NCBI GenBank assembly: GCA_009809945.1
Contig: WTPW01000632.1
Location: 38,447 to 102,446 of the forward strand
From: Gigaspora margarita
Lineage: Eukaryota; Glomeromycota; Glomeromycetes; Diversisporales; Gigasporaceae
DNA length: 64,000 bases
Direction of reading: 5' to 3'
The position numbers and the translations under genes are program-made. The notes below the pieces were generated by a model, which had not been told where the DNA came from, did not search any database, and worked only from the letters and a program-made list of their open reading frames with translations. Within the stretch, counting starts at the first letter, position 1; each line of letters begins with the position of its first letter. Below are positions 46,622 through 59,428 of the stretch, in pieces.

Positions 46622-47464
46622 TTTTTTTTTGGTTTAAATAACTGGGACCACTTTAATATTCATTTATTTATTACTTAATGTTATTACACATTTACGAAGA
46701 ATAACTAAACAATATGCAAGAAAATAAAGACTAGGGCTGCACTACAGCCTTTCATAAACCATAGATTTTTACCCTGGGTCTGAAGTTAGCTAGTACAGGA
46801 CAATTCTAACTAGACTTTAAAAAATAAAAATTGTTAACATGAAAAGTCCACCCAGCTAGATCAGCCAAGTCCTGGTCGTATTAAACCAAAAAGCCATAGA
46901 TAATAACCAGACCATGGCAAAAAAATGTCATAAAGTCTTCTTTCAGTGGTTCCTCCAAGAACGTCTCTGACCATCCTTGAAGTCTGTTTCTGAATCACTC
47001 CAACCTTTGTACCCAAAATGGTGGTATTTTCCCGATTAAGTTAGTGTAAACACTGTTGATCTTTTGGAGGGGGTATGCCAAAAAGCCCACTTTTTAAAAA
47101 TTTTACGATGAAAAAAACAACAAAGTGACACCTAAAAAATCCACTTGTACTAAGGATAGTGAGTCTTCCCATATAGTTCAAGCCAACAGACAGTCACTAG
47201 ATACTTCGTAGGGTGAGTGATAAACTCTAAACTTGTCAGCAGATAGTCTATGAACTCTATCTCTAAACGACAGGTGCCCTGGGTGAGTGATAAACTCTGA
47301 AGCTACTAGCAAGATACTCAATTAACTGTATCTCTAAATAATAGCTGCCGTATTATGTGTTTTCTTGGATTTTTCTTCTATCTTCTCCCAAATGATACTT
47401 CTGAATTTTGGTGCTTTTGTTGGTACAAGTGATCGGTGGAAAGAGTTACGGAAGATCTTTTTTT
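46622..47464 (-). mobile_element. 843-bp retroposed insertion with 12-bp duplication
   Basis: Starts with a T-run (poly-A on the minus strand) and is bracketed by exact ctctcacttacc (46610-46621 and 47465-47476). Contains two copies of an ~80-bp unit beginning gggtgagtgataaactct (47209 and 47280). No coding frame recognised; could be a truncated LINE or a retroposed RNA. Confidence 0.8.
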
Positions 47465-47642
47465 CTCTCACTTACCTTTTTATAATTTATAAAAATAAAT
47501 AAATAAATAAATAAAAAAATTTGAATTATAATAGCAGAAAAAGATGTGGTAAAATTGTCCTACTATTATAGAACAAGTAATTAATATTATTCTATTAGTA
47601 TATTTATTATATTATTTCTTTTTATTATTATCTTTATATTGT

Positions 47643-48173
47643 TGTTATTATTTGAAAAGTTAGACATTTAGAATAGTTCATACTACTTATAATGCTTATA
47701 CTGCTTATAATGCTTATTCTGCTTATAATGCTTATACTGCTTATAATGCTTATACTACTTATACCACTTATAATGATTATATTGGTTATAATGCTTATAC
47801 TACTCTTAATGATTGTAACATTTATTATTGTAAATCAACACTTATAATGCTTATTCTAAAATATATTTAAAGATACAGAATTTCTCTTAGTCAAATTAGA
47901 CTAAGACACCCACTTCTCTTTATATTTATTTATATCTTGTAAAGGGGATTTTTTAGGAATAGAAGCCTAGAAATAGCCCTCTTGCTTATTATTAATAAGA
48001 AACTATTGTTAAAATATAAATACAGTCATGAACTGCCTACAGAAAAGAGTATAATTTTTTACAGACTAAAGAATTATATCTGCCTCTTTGACACTGCTAT
48101 AAACTGCTAAAGGATCCCTGTAGACATGTTGTTGTTATAGTAAAGAGTAAAAGAAGGCCTCCCTACTGCAACA
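47643..48173 (+). repeat. Left LTR of a Ty3/gypsy-type element (inferred)
   Basis: Ends ...ctactgcaaca followed by ttTGGTACC, a primer-binding-site pattern like that of the 19.8-kb element; starts at about tgttatta. Contains an 18-bp tandem repeat (tactgcttataatgctta) at 47675-47800. No partner LTR lies within the window, so the left edge is approximate. Confidence 0.5.
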
Positions 48174-48489
48174 TTTGGTACCTTCTGGCATAAACTTTTA
48201 AAACATTTGGATGTTATTAAAACCCACCTACTTAACTTTGCTGCTGTTTGTCCTAAAAGGACACTCTTTCTAACTTACTGCTGATATTCTATCTTGCTGC
48301 TAATATCTTATCTTACTGTTATTATACTTCTTGCTACTGTATATTCTCTCTTGCTGCTATTTATATATCTACTTTTTCTCTTTGCAATTTACTCTTAGCT
48401 GCTGTATTCTAGTAACTGTATTTACTAAAAAACACTACTAACAATTAACTACTCTAAAGACTTAGCTCAGAAGTCATTAGGCATATGAC

Positions 48490-49943
48490 TACTGATATCA
48501 ATGAATTATTTAATTAACATATTAGAAATCACCTATTAGAACATTACCAGAACTCTGCTCTTTCTTTTTCTTCTTTCCAACTACATGCTCCTGATCTTTC
48601 TTGTCAAGAGTGTTATCCTCCTCCTAGAACTAGTGATCAAATATCATAACAAATATCATTTGGAAGATATTGGCATTGATATTCTGGTACCTACCATGCC
48701 AACACTTATAGCTCTCAAACTACTGGTAATTTTGCTCACCTAACTGCTACCTGAGACCCTTTTACAATCTGTGCTTGTATTCGAAACATTATTTTTAGCT
48801 GCTGCTACTAAATAGAAATTGTAAACCCAGAAGAAATTGCTCTTGCCATTCTCCAATAATATGCTAATCCACTACTTTATCTCCTATTGACTTTGAAAAT
48901 TATACTATTTTCGACTATTATCTTAATTCAGAATCTGAACTTGACAACCAACCATACAACCTCTACTCAGACTTTGGTTTTTCTATTGCTGATACATCTA
49001 GTCAAACTCTCACTACTGCACTTTTTCTTGATACTTTGTTGCTTATTCTTCTAGCTCCAATCTACATTCTTATAGTGACAATCAAAGTAGTACTAGCTCT
49101 TAATCACCTTGACTCCCAAGTATTAGTTTAACTGCAAGCTCTGTAACTTTAACACCCTGACAACTAGAAGTTGATCTTGAACATTTCTTTGAACCTACTA
49201 ATATCTTTGAATTAAATCAAAATTTATCTGATACCGCTCCAGAAATTACTAAAAAAAACCAAGCACCTCTTTTATTACCCCTGTAATCAACTTACCTATA
49301 ACTAACTAATCCCTGTGACCAATTCTCCTCCTGATATGGCAAACAAGCTATAGCAGATGCTACTAACGCTATCAACACCCTAGCTGCTACTTTTGTAAAT
49401 AGAGAGCCTGAAAAGAACCTTCTAGCCATTAGTTCTTAAGTAGTAATAAAACCCAAGACTAACTTGAATGGTACACTAAATTTAAATGTGCTGCTATTGC
49501 TAACTGCTAGAGTTCTAACTGAAAATTGGAACTTGTTCCTGTGTATTTGAAAGAAATTGCTTTAGACTGGTTTTCCTCTCTTACTACTGATCCTACTGCT
49601 TTTAGTGATGGCCATAATCAAGATACCAGTTTCAAACACCTTTTTAAAGCTCATTTTGTTACCCCAAGCAGAAAGCCATGTGGCAGAAACAACTTTTTGA
49701 TATAAAACAAGGAACTAGCTCTGTGGATAAATACATTAATTAATTTTGCAAATTAAAAAGACATGTTGATCCTGCTAATGCTTTTTCTGCAAACTTCTTA
49801 ACGCAACTCTTTATCCAAGAACTCTGCCCTGAGTTCATCAATGTCCAAGCTTCTGAACCTGCTGATCCTGCTACTTCTATGGACACTGCCTGAAAATAGG
49901 AAACTAGAAAACTTATAGCTTTTTCTAATACAAATACAGACAA
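48490..49943 (+). pseudogene. gag polyprotein relic (capsid part)
   Basis: Frame begins near MTTDINELFN (48487) and reads across many stops. The retrotransposon gag core is clearest at 49540-49900: IALDWFSSLTTDPTAFSDG, FKHLFKAHFVTP, MWQKQLFDIKQGTSSVDKYI, CKLKRHVDPANAFSANFLTQ then LFIQELCPEFI. This is the W...F...F...L.Q.....V..Y...F..L pattern of gypsy gag, which packages the element RNA. The frame is cut at 49943 by the hAT element and resumes at 58859; removing one 8-bp duplication keeps the frame (TNTD then KSIKQLTNQID). Confidence 0.85.
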
Positions 49944-50194
49944 TAGGGCTTGGACCCGTTAACCATATATCCGGATATGCACACAGCTAACCGCGCATTC
50001 GGATGCTATAAATATCTCACGGATACCAACCCTTATCCCCCAGTTTCCCAAAGGATAACCTAACAGGTATCTGCAGATATCTGCAGGGTATCCATGAGTA
50101 CCCGCAGGTATGAAGTAACCCATGCATACCCGCAGGTATGCATTATCAGATATAAATCGGTAAATAAAAAAATGTATGTACGATTCAATTCCCT

Positions 50195-50835
50195 ATTCTT
50201 TGGCATAATCCACTTTCGCTACTTTCACTAAAACAAAGCCTTTATTTATTTCTACCGGTAATTATTTTTTGTTTAATGTCGAAGACGAAATTTTGTTTTT
50301 AAAAAATTCAATTCCTATTCTTTGGCAAGATCAATTTTTGTTCAAACGAAGCCTTTATTCATTTCTAATTATTTTTCATTTTATTTCGAAGACGAAAATT
50401 CCTATACTTTGGTAAGATACATTTTCGTTCAAACGAAGTCTTATTCATTTCTAATTATTTTTTTTTTTTGCGAAAATTCAGTTTTAAAAAATTGAATTAA
50501 ATTTCAATTCCTATTCTTTGGCAAGATCCATTTTCGTTCAAACGAAGGCATTTATTTATTTTTAATTATTTTTCGCTTCTTGTCGAAGACGAAAAATTGG
50601 ATTTTAAAAATTGTATAGATATTCTTTGGCAAGATCCATTTTCGTTCAAACGAATGCATTTATTATTTCTAATTATTTTTCTTAGACAAAAAATTCGTTT
50701 TTAAAAAATTAAACTAAATTTTGATCCTATTCTTTAGCAAGGCATTTTCGTTCGTACGAAGGCATTTATTTATTTCTAATTATTTTTCGTTACTTGTCGA
50801 AGACGAAAAATTTTATTTTTAAAAAATTTGGGATA
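50195..50835. repeat. Five to six tandem units of ~110-125 bp
   Basis: Unit: attcctattctttggcaaga, tccattttcgttcaaacgaa, ggcatttatttatttctaat, tatttttcgt, tgtcgaagacgaaaaatt. Contains the small palindrome ttcgttcaaacgaa. Lengths vary by indels. Position just inside the hAT left end. Confidence 0.85.
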
Positions 50836-50879
50836 TTTCTGTCATTTTAAACCAGTCAACAAATTCAAGATCACATACC

Positions 50880-51226
50880 TTCGTCGTGGCAAAGTCCAGC
50901 ATTATGTTGACCATTCGAATTGCCTTTTTCTGCAAATTTCAATAACACTCCTAAGATTTTTTCATCCTTATTTGTGCACCTTCGTCACCAAAGTTCAGTT
51001 AACCATTCGAATTGCCTTCTTCAGCAAATTTCATATAACACTCAAAGCCTTTTTTCGTCCTTGTTTGTGCCCATACCTTCATCATAGTAGAGTCTTGTCC
51101 ATACGAATTGGCTCCTTCAGCAAATTTCAAGTAATATTCAACCGTATTTTTTTTCATCCTTGTTTGTGCCAATACCTTTGTCATAGCAGAGTCCAACATT
51201 AAGTTGTCCTTTCTAATTGCCTTCAT
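50880..51226 (-). pseudogene. Sel1-like repeat relic inside the hAT element
   Basis: Three ~110-bp repeats (Sel1 repeat length) on the minus strand. Readable pieces include EYYLKFAEGANSYGQDS, GFECYMKFAEEGNSNG and, in a neighbouring frame, GTNKDEKK. The KDEKKAFEYYxKxAExGN core identifies Sel1 repeats. Frameshifts occur once per unit. Second case in this window of Sel1 sequence within a mobile element. Confidence 0.75.
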
Positions 51227-51259
51227 GGTCCAAAAGTACTATAAACTGCCGTATAAATG

Positions 51260-51425
51260 ACCCCCCACATATCAGACCCCCTATGAATTAGACCCGGGTC
51301 TATAGTATGGGATAAGTTTTCGGTAAAATGTAAAAGACCCGGGTATACAACTAGGAATAAAATAATAGAAGATCCGGGTATAAAAATAGGTATAAATCCG
51401 TATTAAAAGACCCAGGTATGATACT
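51260..51425. repeat. Repeated gacccgggtata motifs
   Basis: gacccgggtctata, gacccgggtatac, gatccgggtataa and gacccaggtatga occur at irregular 40-60 bp spacing, related to the subterminal cccg/gggta motifs of the hAT ends. 51620-51690 has short gctgtaaagccgtaat repeats. Confidence 0.5.
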
Positions 51426-53680
51426 GTGTTTAAGTAATATAAATAAAAGCAGGGTGGCTAGGCTGAACCGTTCCAGTGCCCAAGTGCCAATTGGAATTGT
51501 TGTAGTAAATTGGAACAAAATTGGACATATTCCATTTTTTAGTCCAATTTTTCCAATATTTTTATAATTGGACATAGTCCAGTTCCCAACACTGGTTACA
51601 GCACATGCATATTTTTGCCGTAATTGTGTTGAGCTGTAAAGCCGTAATGCTGTAAAGCTGTAATATCATAAAACTGTAATGCTGCCTATAACTAGAATTA
51701 GTAACGATTGGAACGGTCCAATAAATTGGAACGATCCAATAAACTAGTTCAATTCAGAATCAAAATTACAGTTTTATTGTAATACATAAATTATTTGAAA
51801 GGATTTTGCTAAATATCGCTACTTGCGATATCGCAGGTCATTCACGTAATCGAATATCTGTATCAATAAAAATTAATTTGTTTTTTATTTTTATTAAAAA
51901 AAAACATTAACATAAATCATTGCACAACAGACATTCATTGTTGCGCAATTTTTTTTGTTGCAAAATAAAATTTTCATCATATAGAAACAAAAGAATAATA
52001 AAGTTTACCTATAAACTAACCTCCAACTATCCTAATCTCTAAATTCTAACCTTAAAAACTCATTGAACAAATTCTTTAAAATCAAATCTGGGAATGTCTT
52101 GGAAGACACAACAACAAATAGCGCAAAAATCACTATAAAAGCTATCACAAAAACTACCACGAAGCATTGTAAAATCCAATTCTGAAACGTGTACAGACTC
52201 GTGTAACATCATCGTAAAAACCCATGGTGAAACTATGCAAAAAGAATCTAAAAAAAAAAAGCGTATACAATTAGCGACATCACCAAATGCCTGCTTTAAC
52301 AAAACAGCAATAACTCCACAAATGAAGGCAACAGCTTCAACAAACGACGGCAAAAGTATTATGATGGTGAAAGCTCTACAAATGCGATAACTCCACAAGA
52401 CGACTCCAACACCCCACAAACGACAATGAAAGCTCCACAATGGCGATAACTCCACAACGGTACACCAACAACTCTGACAAATAACAGTGAAAGCTCTACA
52501 AGGACGACACACACATACACACTGGTAAACGAATATGCCATCAATACTATAAACCAAAAAAAGAATTAATTTATTAGTAACGGTAAAAAAAAAAAATAAG
52601 TAAAAAAAAATTTAAAAAACTTATCTATATAATGCCGATCTGTGTCCTACGATTAACAAAGTCAGTTTTAATTAAATATATGACCTACATATTGCATAAA
52701 TTGCATTTTTGATTATCTATATATAGCATGCACTCTTATAAAAACCCTTAATTAAGCAATTTATTAATATCAGTTCCTCCTGATTACATGCCGAATTTAT
52801 GCTGAATTGCACCAATAATCGACATCAATCAGGATTAACTATTTTATAATTTTAGGTTGCTGCAAGGAATAAGGTAGATGCCTGATTTTTTTTATTTCAA
52901 CTAGTGTATGTATTGCAGATATAAATTTAGACTAATTGTATATTTATTGGTAGACCTGTCTTATTTATTTTAATATAATTATTTGGCTTTAGTACTATTT
53001 ATAGGAAACTGACCACGCATAATTCTAGATGTACATACCTGCGGTGTTAAATTATTTGCATTAATAGGTATATATAAATATCGATATAAAATCGAAATAA
53101 AATCTTTTTTAGAGGAATTTTTTCTTCAATCTTATATTAGATCGATTTTATGTTGATAAGTAATAGATAGAGCTATGTATGAGTATAGCTAGTCAAGCAA
53201 AAAATTTTGTCTCTAATGTTGAGCAATAGGGCCTCTGACTAGTTTTCTTAGGTGCAGTCATAACCTTCAATGGTAGGACTAGGATCTGACTGTTTCCTCC
53301 CTAAATTTTAATTTTTTCTTTTATGTTTATAAACTATTTAAGAGGGTGTGATCATCACTATGATTGTCAGCATAGAGAGGAGAGGAAAACCCAATGAGCT
53401 TCCTGTGGTTTAGTCCACTAAACTATGAGATGAGAAATAGTTTGAGTGTATCCACCTCGAATTTACTTAAAATATAAACTACTTACAAAGTGCATAACTG
53501 TAACTATTAATGTTATTTGCAAAACAAAAATATTTTTAATAAATCTAGAAATGTGCTGTTGCACTAATTCAAACGATAATATGAAAATACTATGCCATTG
53601 TTTGTAAGCGAAATAGAAGAAACATCCTTTTTTTTTGAGCAGTAAATTCTCTAGTGTATCTTAATATAGAGATTTTTAGC
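51426..53680. other. hAT interior without a supportable gene
   Basis: 51430-51600 has ttggaac/gttccaa inverted motifs. A 165-codon minus frame at 52060-52557 opens with TTG, is Cys/Trp/Val-rich and overlaps ~40-bp repeats (aaagctccacaa-ggcgataactccac), so it is probably not a gene. The remainder is AT-rich. Confidence 0.4.
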
Positions 53681-53681
53681 A

Positions 53682-53946
53682 AAGGTCTTTTTTGATTTTT
53701 AACAGCTTCCCTATCTTGTAAAGTACGTTGGGGTTACATCAAGTATAACTCGGGTTTGCATAAGGAGAGCATCTTCCTGTGTATCGAATACAAAGTAAAT
53801 TTCTAATTATAATATATAATTGGAAACTTTACTTTGTATTTGATATGCAGGAAGATGATCTCCTTATGCAAACCCGAGTTATACTTGATATAACCCCGAC
53901 ATACTTTCCAAGGTAGGGCAACTGTTAAAAATCGAAAAAGACCTCT
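53682..53946. mobile_element. 265-bp MITE inside the hAT element
   Basis: Long palindrome: aggtcttttttgatttttaacag...acgttggggtta...caagtataactcgggtttgcataaggag is repeated inverted on the right side. Arms about 125 bp with few mismatches. The outer flanking tttgagcagtaaattctctagt recurs at 54193-54216. Confidence 0.85.
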
Positions 53947-55188
53947 ACTGAGATTTTAATGGTAAAGTGGTGTGCAGTTTTAACATGGGGCAGAATACAA
54001 GTTAGTAAATTTAAGAAATATATTAATAAAAATGTAACAAAGGTAAAGCACAATGACTTTTCTTCGTCAAGTAATTATTACTAACTTTCAAGCTTCATAC
54101 TTTTTATTATGATCAATTCATGATCTTAAGTAATAATAAAGTAAACACCCATATACTTTTCTAAGGAAAATATCACATATTTGTGTTTTTTTTTGAGCAT
54201 AAATTCTCTAGTAATACTTATAAGTGGCGTGCATATTATATAATGTACTATGCCTGGTGCGTATAAGTTAATAGTTCTAAAAGNATACTTATTATTAAAA
54301 CATATAAAATGTAAGCAGATGTTAAACCAAGGTAAAGCAACTGTAATGCATTTCTTTTATTAAGTCCAACTATCACTGACTTTCAAAACTCGCACTCCTT
54401 ATAAGTCGCATGTAAGAAATATTATTCAATCCATAATGCTAGAATAAACTGCCATTATATATTGCTTTTACAAAGCAAAAAAAACATATATTTGTTTTTT
54501 CATCCTTTACTATAATAACAATTTATACTACATTATGACAATATTCAATATTTGACACTTTTCTTCAACTTCCTTCGAAGTAACCATAACGGATTCAACC
54601 TTTTCTTCTATACCTTTATCAAACAGCAGATTAAATAACTATTCAAATGCCTTTTTGTTTATCCACTTATATTTAACATTTAGTTGTTCACACTGATTTT
54701 TTATTATTTTTTCATTTTTTTTTCTGTTGGGATGCTTATTGGCATTCTTTAACATTTCTAATTTTAAATACTAATCTAATGCTTTCTTTTCGCAGTACAG
54801 TTCATATCAATTTTGATTATTTTTTTATTTTGAGATCGGCTTGGTTCATTAATGGATTGGAACCTTTACTTGAATATGAATCTTAGTCGTTATTTGAATC
54901 ACGTGAGTGTTTACTAATTCTCAATTTATAATGGCCACTAGTCTTCAAACTAAAACTTTTATATAAATAGAATCTCTATTCAAAATTTAAATATTTTTCT
55001 TCTCTTATTTTACTTTGGTTTGTAAGAAGATAATGAGATAGAAAGATAATTATTAGGACAAGACAATTTTCAAAGCTTGATCAGAACATATAATTAATAT
55101 CCTGTGATCTTTAAACATATATAAATATGCATCAGCATGATAATCTACACAAAAATCATCTCTATTTTGCGCGAAAGTTGCTAGTAGC

Positions 55189-57840
55189 ATGGAATATATG
55201 GAGCAAGAAAATGTATCTGACTATGAAGAAAATGTTGATGATGAGTTTTTTACAAGACGGTCAAAAAGACATAGCAACTTATCTGAAACTACGGCAAGAA
55301 AAAAGACTAAAAAACAATTCAACAAAAGTATAATTAGTACAACTTCATTATCAGAGCTATTAAGTGATGAAAATGATAATGAACACAATAATAATCATAT
55401 AATTAATGAACACAATAATGATCATATAACTAACGAACATGATAATGATTATATAATAAATGAAGGTGATGTAGCTAATGAACACGATAGTGATCATGCA
55501 ACTAGCAGTATATCTGAAAGTAATACTAGCACAAATCAACCATCTAAGCCTAACCTTAAGGATCTTCAACTTGTACCTATTGATATAGTACCTGGAAAAA
55601 GTTGGATATGAGGTTATTATCAATTATATAAACCTGTACAACCATTCAAGCGAATAGTCAGATGTTTGTTTAAAATTAATAGTGCTAATGGGCTTCAACC
55701 ATGTGGCCATTTAATGGGATTAACCGATAGTTCAACAGGTAATTTTATTAGCCACTTGGTATCTCGACATGAAATAACTGAAACATCTCACAAAAAAAAT
55801 CTTCAACTACAACCTAAACAAACAAATATCAATGAGGTGTTTCAAAAAATAGCTGCAAATGATCCTAAGTGAAAAGAAAGGAGAGATCGAAAGTTTGTTA
55901 GTATGTTGATCAAGGACCAATTGCCAATCAATATCAGAGAAGGAGTCAGTTTTACTGAATTTGTGGCAGAATTTGATCCTAACTACCAATTGCCTTGTGA
56001 AAGACTTACCCAAAAATTGCTAACAGATGCTTTTTTAAATTTCAAGAAAAATCTTAAAGAAGTACTTCATAATCATGTTATAACTTGTTCTTTGACGTGT
56101 GATCTGTGGACAGGACAGAATCGTATGGGATATTTTGGAGTTACCTGTTCATTTATTGATAACAACTTTCAATTAAATGAACTTGTTCTTGCAATCGAGT
56201 ATTTACCGTATCCATACACTGGTGAGGCAATTGCTGAAGCATTGAATTTTATAATTGAAGATTGAAAATTAACAAACAAGATTTTTACTGTCACGACGGA
56301 CAATGAGAGCAATATGATTAAGGCTGCTAAGTTCATGCCAAATATTGTTCGAGTTCCATGCGCAGCTCATACCCTACAATGTGCTATTGGGAAGGGATTG
56401 TTAAATGCTGAGGTTCTCGTAGCACATGCTAAAAGACTTATGCTCTTTTTTACTACGTCCAAACAAACAGAAAGATTAATTGACACTCAAAAAAATCTGC
56501 ATCGATTTGAAAATATAGTAAGTGCAGAATTAGAATTTTATTGGTCTAGATTGGGTAAAGGTGGAAACATAATTTTTTTTTTATAAATGCGCGTATGCGC
56601 TCAAATATAATATTTTCATGTTGGTGATATTAAATATTTGGCAATAGAACTCTAGAATTCTAACGTTCAACATATATCAATTTATCTGTAATTTTAGGAT
56701 CTAAATGATAACGACTATCAATTACGAATCATTGCGGATGTTCTCACGAGATGGAACTCGTTATATCTCGCTTGGCAACGACTTTTAAAAATTCAGGGTA
56801 TTATTAGTATAATGATTGCTAATTTAACCCTGGATAATGATTTGCAATCTTGAAAAGATGGTTCTCGTCTAGAAAAAATTAATCTAACAAATGATGAATG
56901 GAATGCCATAACATTACTAACTGCAATTTTGAGGCCTTTTGCTAAAGCAACTGAACTTTTGGGAGGTAGCAAATATGCCACTATCAGTTTTATGTACGGT
57001 GCGATTACCGTAATTGAGCAAGAGCTTCTTTCATTTGCTGAAACTTCCGATACAGATTTTGATTCTTCCAGTGATGTTTTTGAGGATGATGTCATTTATA
57101 TAGATGAATTACAAGAAAACTATGAATCAAATGAAAAGCATCGTCGAATTAATATTAATAATCCGCAAAGTTGTGAAAATCTCGAAGAAAAAATAAAGGT
57201 AGCATTATATGATGCAATGGTGCATTATTGGAATATGCCTAGTAAAGAAGCAATGCTGGCAACGCTCTTGGATCCTCAGTGCAAGCCTCTTTCCTTTATG
57301 TCAGAATATCTAAGAAATAAAATATTCGAATTGCTTGAAACTGAATATGAAGAGTCACGGGTTTTGTACGGTGTAGAGGAAAACAATAATTCACAAAACT
57401 ATTCAAATTCCTTATTGGCTTCAATGTTTCGTAATAGATGCCCAAGGTTAGAAGTTTCAGATTATCTTGGATCTCAAGAAAATTCATGGGATCAATGTCC
57501 ACTAACCTGGTGGCAATAATCAAGTACGGTTCCCTGTATTAAGTAAGTTAGCTAGAAAGTATTTGGCCATCCCAGCAACTTTGACTGCAAGTGAAGGCTG
57601 TTTAGTGACGCTAGAAATATGATGACAAAAAAAAGAACATCGCTTTTACCTACTACCTTTGAGCATCTAGTATGCTTAAAAAATAATTGGCAAGTAACTA
57701 GAAGTATTTTTCCAGACACAAAAAGGGATAAAATTGTATGTCTCAATGTCTTAATAATAAATCCAGAAAAAAAAACATTTATACATACTAATCAAAATTT
57801 TTATTTAGATACGTTCAAAGCAATTGAACATTGAATTGTC
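55189..57840 (+). pseudogene. hAT transposase relic
   Basis: ATG at 55189. The N-terminal acidic/Asn-His-Asp-rich region is followed by a BED-like zinc finger (CLFKINSANGLQPCG...HLVSRHE, about 55660-55770). The catalytic region has TCSLTCDLWTGQNRMGYFGV, FTVTTDNESNMIKAA and VPCAAHTLQCAIGKGL, then RWNSLYLAWQRLLKIQ after a probable intron ending ttttag near 56698. The C-terminal dimerisation region (57180-57720) has YWNMPSKEAMLATLLDPQCK, CPLTWWQ and LFSDARNMMTKKRTSL. In-frame TGA codons at about 55609, 55870, 56263 and 56851 stand where Trp is expected or plausible. There is a frameshift after 57519. Inactive copy; it is the gene that would have moved this element. Confidence 0.9.
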
Positions 57841-58858
57841 CAGCAAAATCTCTGCCTTTGGCTGATTTTAAATACTATTGTCACAATGCTAGAAAATTTT
57901 ATAGTAATTAAAGGTATTTTCTAAGAAAAAAAAAGTTAAAGTAGCATTGATGAATTCAATCAAAAAACTTGTTAGGAAAAAAAGAGTTGATTGTGACTTT
58001 GGTGTTACCTNTCAGAGGTGTTAGCCAGATAATTTTAGAATTGAAATGTTNNACTGCATAGTTACTAAAATGGTAATATCTTGCAAAAATTAAGGATAAT
58101 CATTAATTTCTTTTGATGCTANATNATTCATTTTNTNTGATATAATTACTGTTATTAACTTTCGTATACTATCTAACCAACTCACACAAAAAACTTAGTG
58201 CAAAAAATTCTAATAACTTTTGAACCAATTTCAATCAATTACAGTAATACCTACACATTGATTAATTAAGCCTTTATGCAATCCGATCCTTATTTCGCCC
58301 ATTTTTGAATTGTTATATCTAGATCATTTGTCAGATATCTTACTTTGTGCAACCTTTATTCAATGGCTTATTTATTTTAATCGAGATGTGCTAACGCTAA
58401 AGCCTTGTAGTGATTATTAATAGATAAAATCATGTGGCAAATATATAATACTATAGGGCTTTGGTGCATCTATATTTTTGTCAAATAAATCTCACGTACT
58501 ATTAATGCTAATATTAGTTAAATTAGTAAGTATCGATATTTAAATGGCATAACAGATAAAGGTTAATAATATTCATTATACTCATCCTATAATATAACCC
58601 GACCCGAATATAAAATGAAGTTGAATAATTTATTTTTGATGCATATGTGCTCTAAGTATTTTATCTATAATACCTGAAGTTATCTGGTTATCTGGATATC
58701 CATTGACTATCTGGTTATCCATAAGGGTTATCCAGTTTTTATAGGATTTATCCGGTTATCTGCAAATTAAAATTTGGTAGTTTTCCGAATACAACTTTTA
58801 TAAAAAGGATATCTCTAAATGGATAAACAAATATCCGGGTCCAAGCTCTAACAGACAA

Positions 58859-59428
58859 ATCTATTAAACAATTAACTAACCAAATTGACCAACTTAGATC
58901 AATCTTGCCCAAAAGCAACCACCTTCTAACCTCTCTGTAAATTATGCTAACTTCCCTAAACAAGCCAACCCAATCAAACAACCTCCTACTTGTTACTACT
59001 GTGGAAGAACTGGACATTTCATTGCTCACTATTATACCAAGAAAAATAATCAAAATTGAAAACAAGAAAGAAACAGGCAATCCAAACAATCGTCAACAAA
59101 ACTCATATATAAACTGATCCAGAAGCTGAAATAATTATAATAGAGATTGAGATAACTTAATTGAGATCAAAGCCATTTACAAAATAGAAATAATCAAAAT
59201 AAGTGTGATGACTGCAGCTTCAGAAGTTATGATAGATCTTTTAACTTTTTATAGAAACCTTCTAATCACACTCCCTCACCCTACTAATACTATAGAAATG
59301 TTAATTATCTTGATAGAACTTCTCCTTGCTCTACTAGTACCTCTTCCAACCAAACTGTTAACCCCAAAAATAGGAAACCCTTTTGAACAATACCTCTATT
59401 TGTACTGCTTTATCTTCTTACTTGTATC
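58859..59428 (+). pseudogene. gag C-terminal part with zinc knuckle (continuation)
   Basis: Continues the gag frame after the hAT element: KSIKQLTNQIDQLRSILPKS, then in another frame CYYCGRTGHFIAHYYT, a C-x2-C-x4-H-x4-C knuckle whose last Cys is Tyr (TGY to TAY). Ends where the AT foldback begins. Low-complexity Asn/Gln sequence follows the knuckle. Confidence 0.75.

Larger units (their letters stand above)
49944..58850 (+). mobile_element. 8.9-kb hAT DNA transposon with transposase relic
   Basis: Terminal inverted repeats TAGGGCTTGGACCCG and (complement) TAGAGCTTGGACCCG; exact 8-bp duplications acagacaa at 49936-49943 and 58851-58858. Subterminal zones on both sides carry repeated ggatatcc / ggttatcc / cccgcaggtatg motifs, likely transposase-binding sites by analogy with other hATs. 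Contents: tandem repeats (50195-50835), a Sel1 relic (50880-51226), a MITE (53682-53946) and a transposase pseudogene (55189-57840). It lies within gag of the gypsy-type element. Confidence 0.95.

Noticed and set aside
52060..52557. 165-codon minus-strand frame, Cys/Val/Trp-rich
   Set aside because: Opens with TTG, overlies short tandem repeats, matches no family I know, and lies inside a dead hAT element.
55603..56860. TGA read as tryptophan (alternative genetic code), suggested by four Trp-position TGAs in the hAT transposase
   Set aside because: The host-type genes use TGA as a stop and TGG for Trp, and the same elements also contain TAA/TAG stops and other transitions, so mutation is the simpler explanation.
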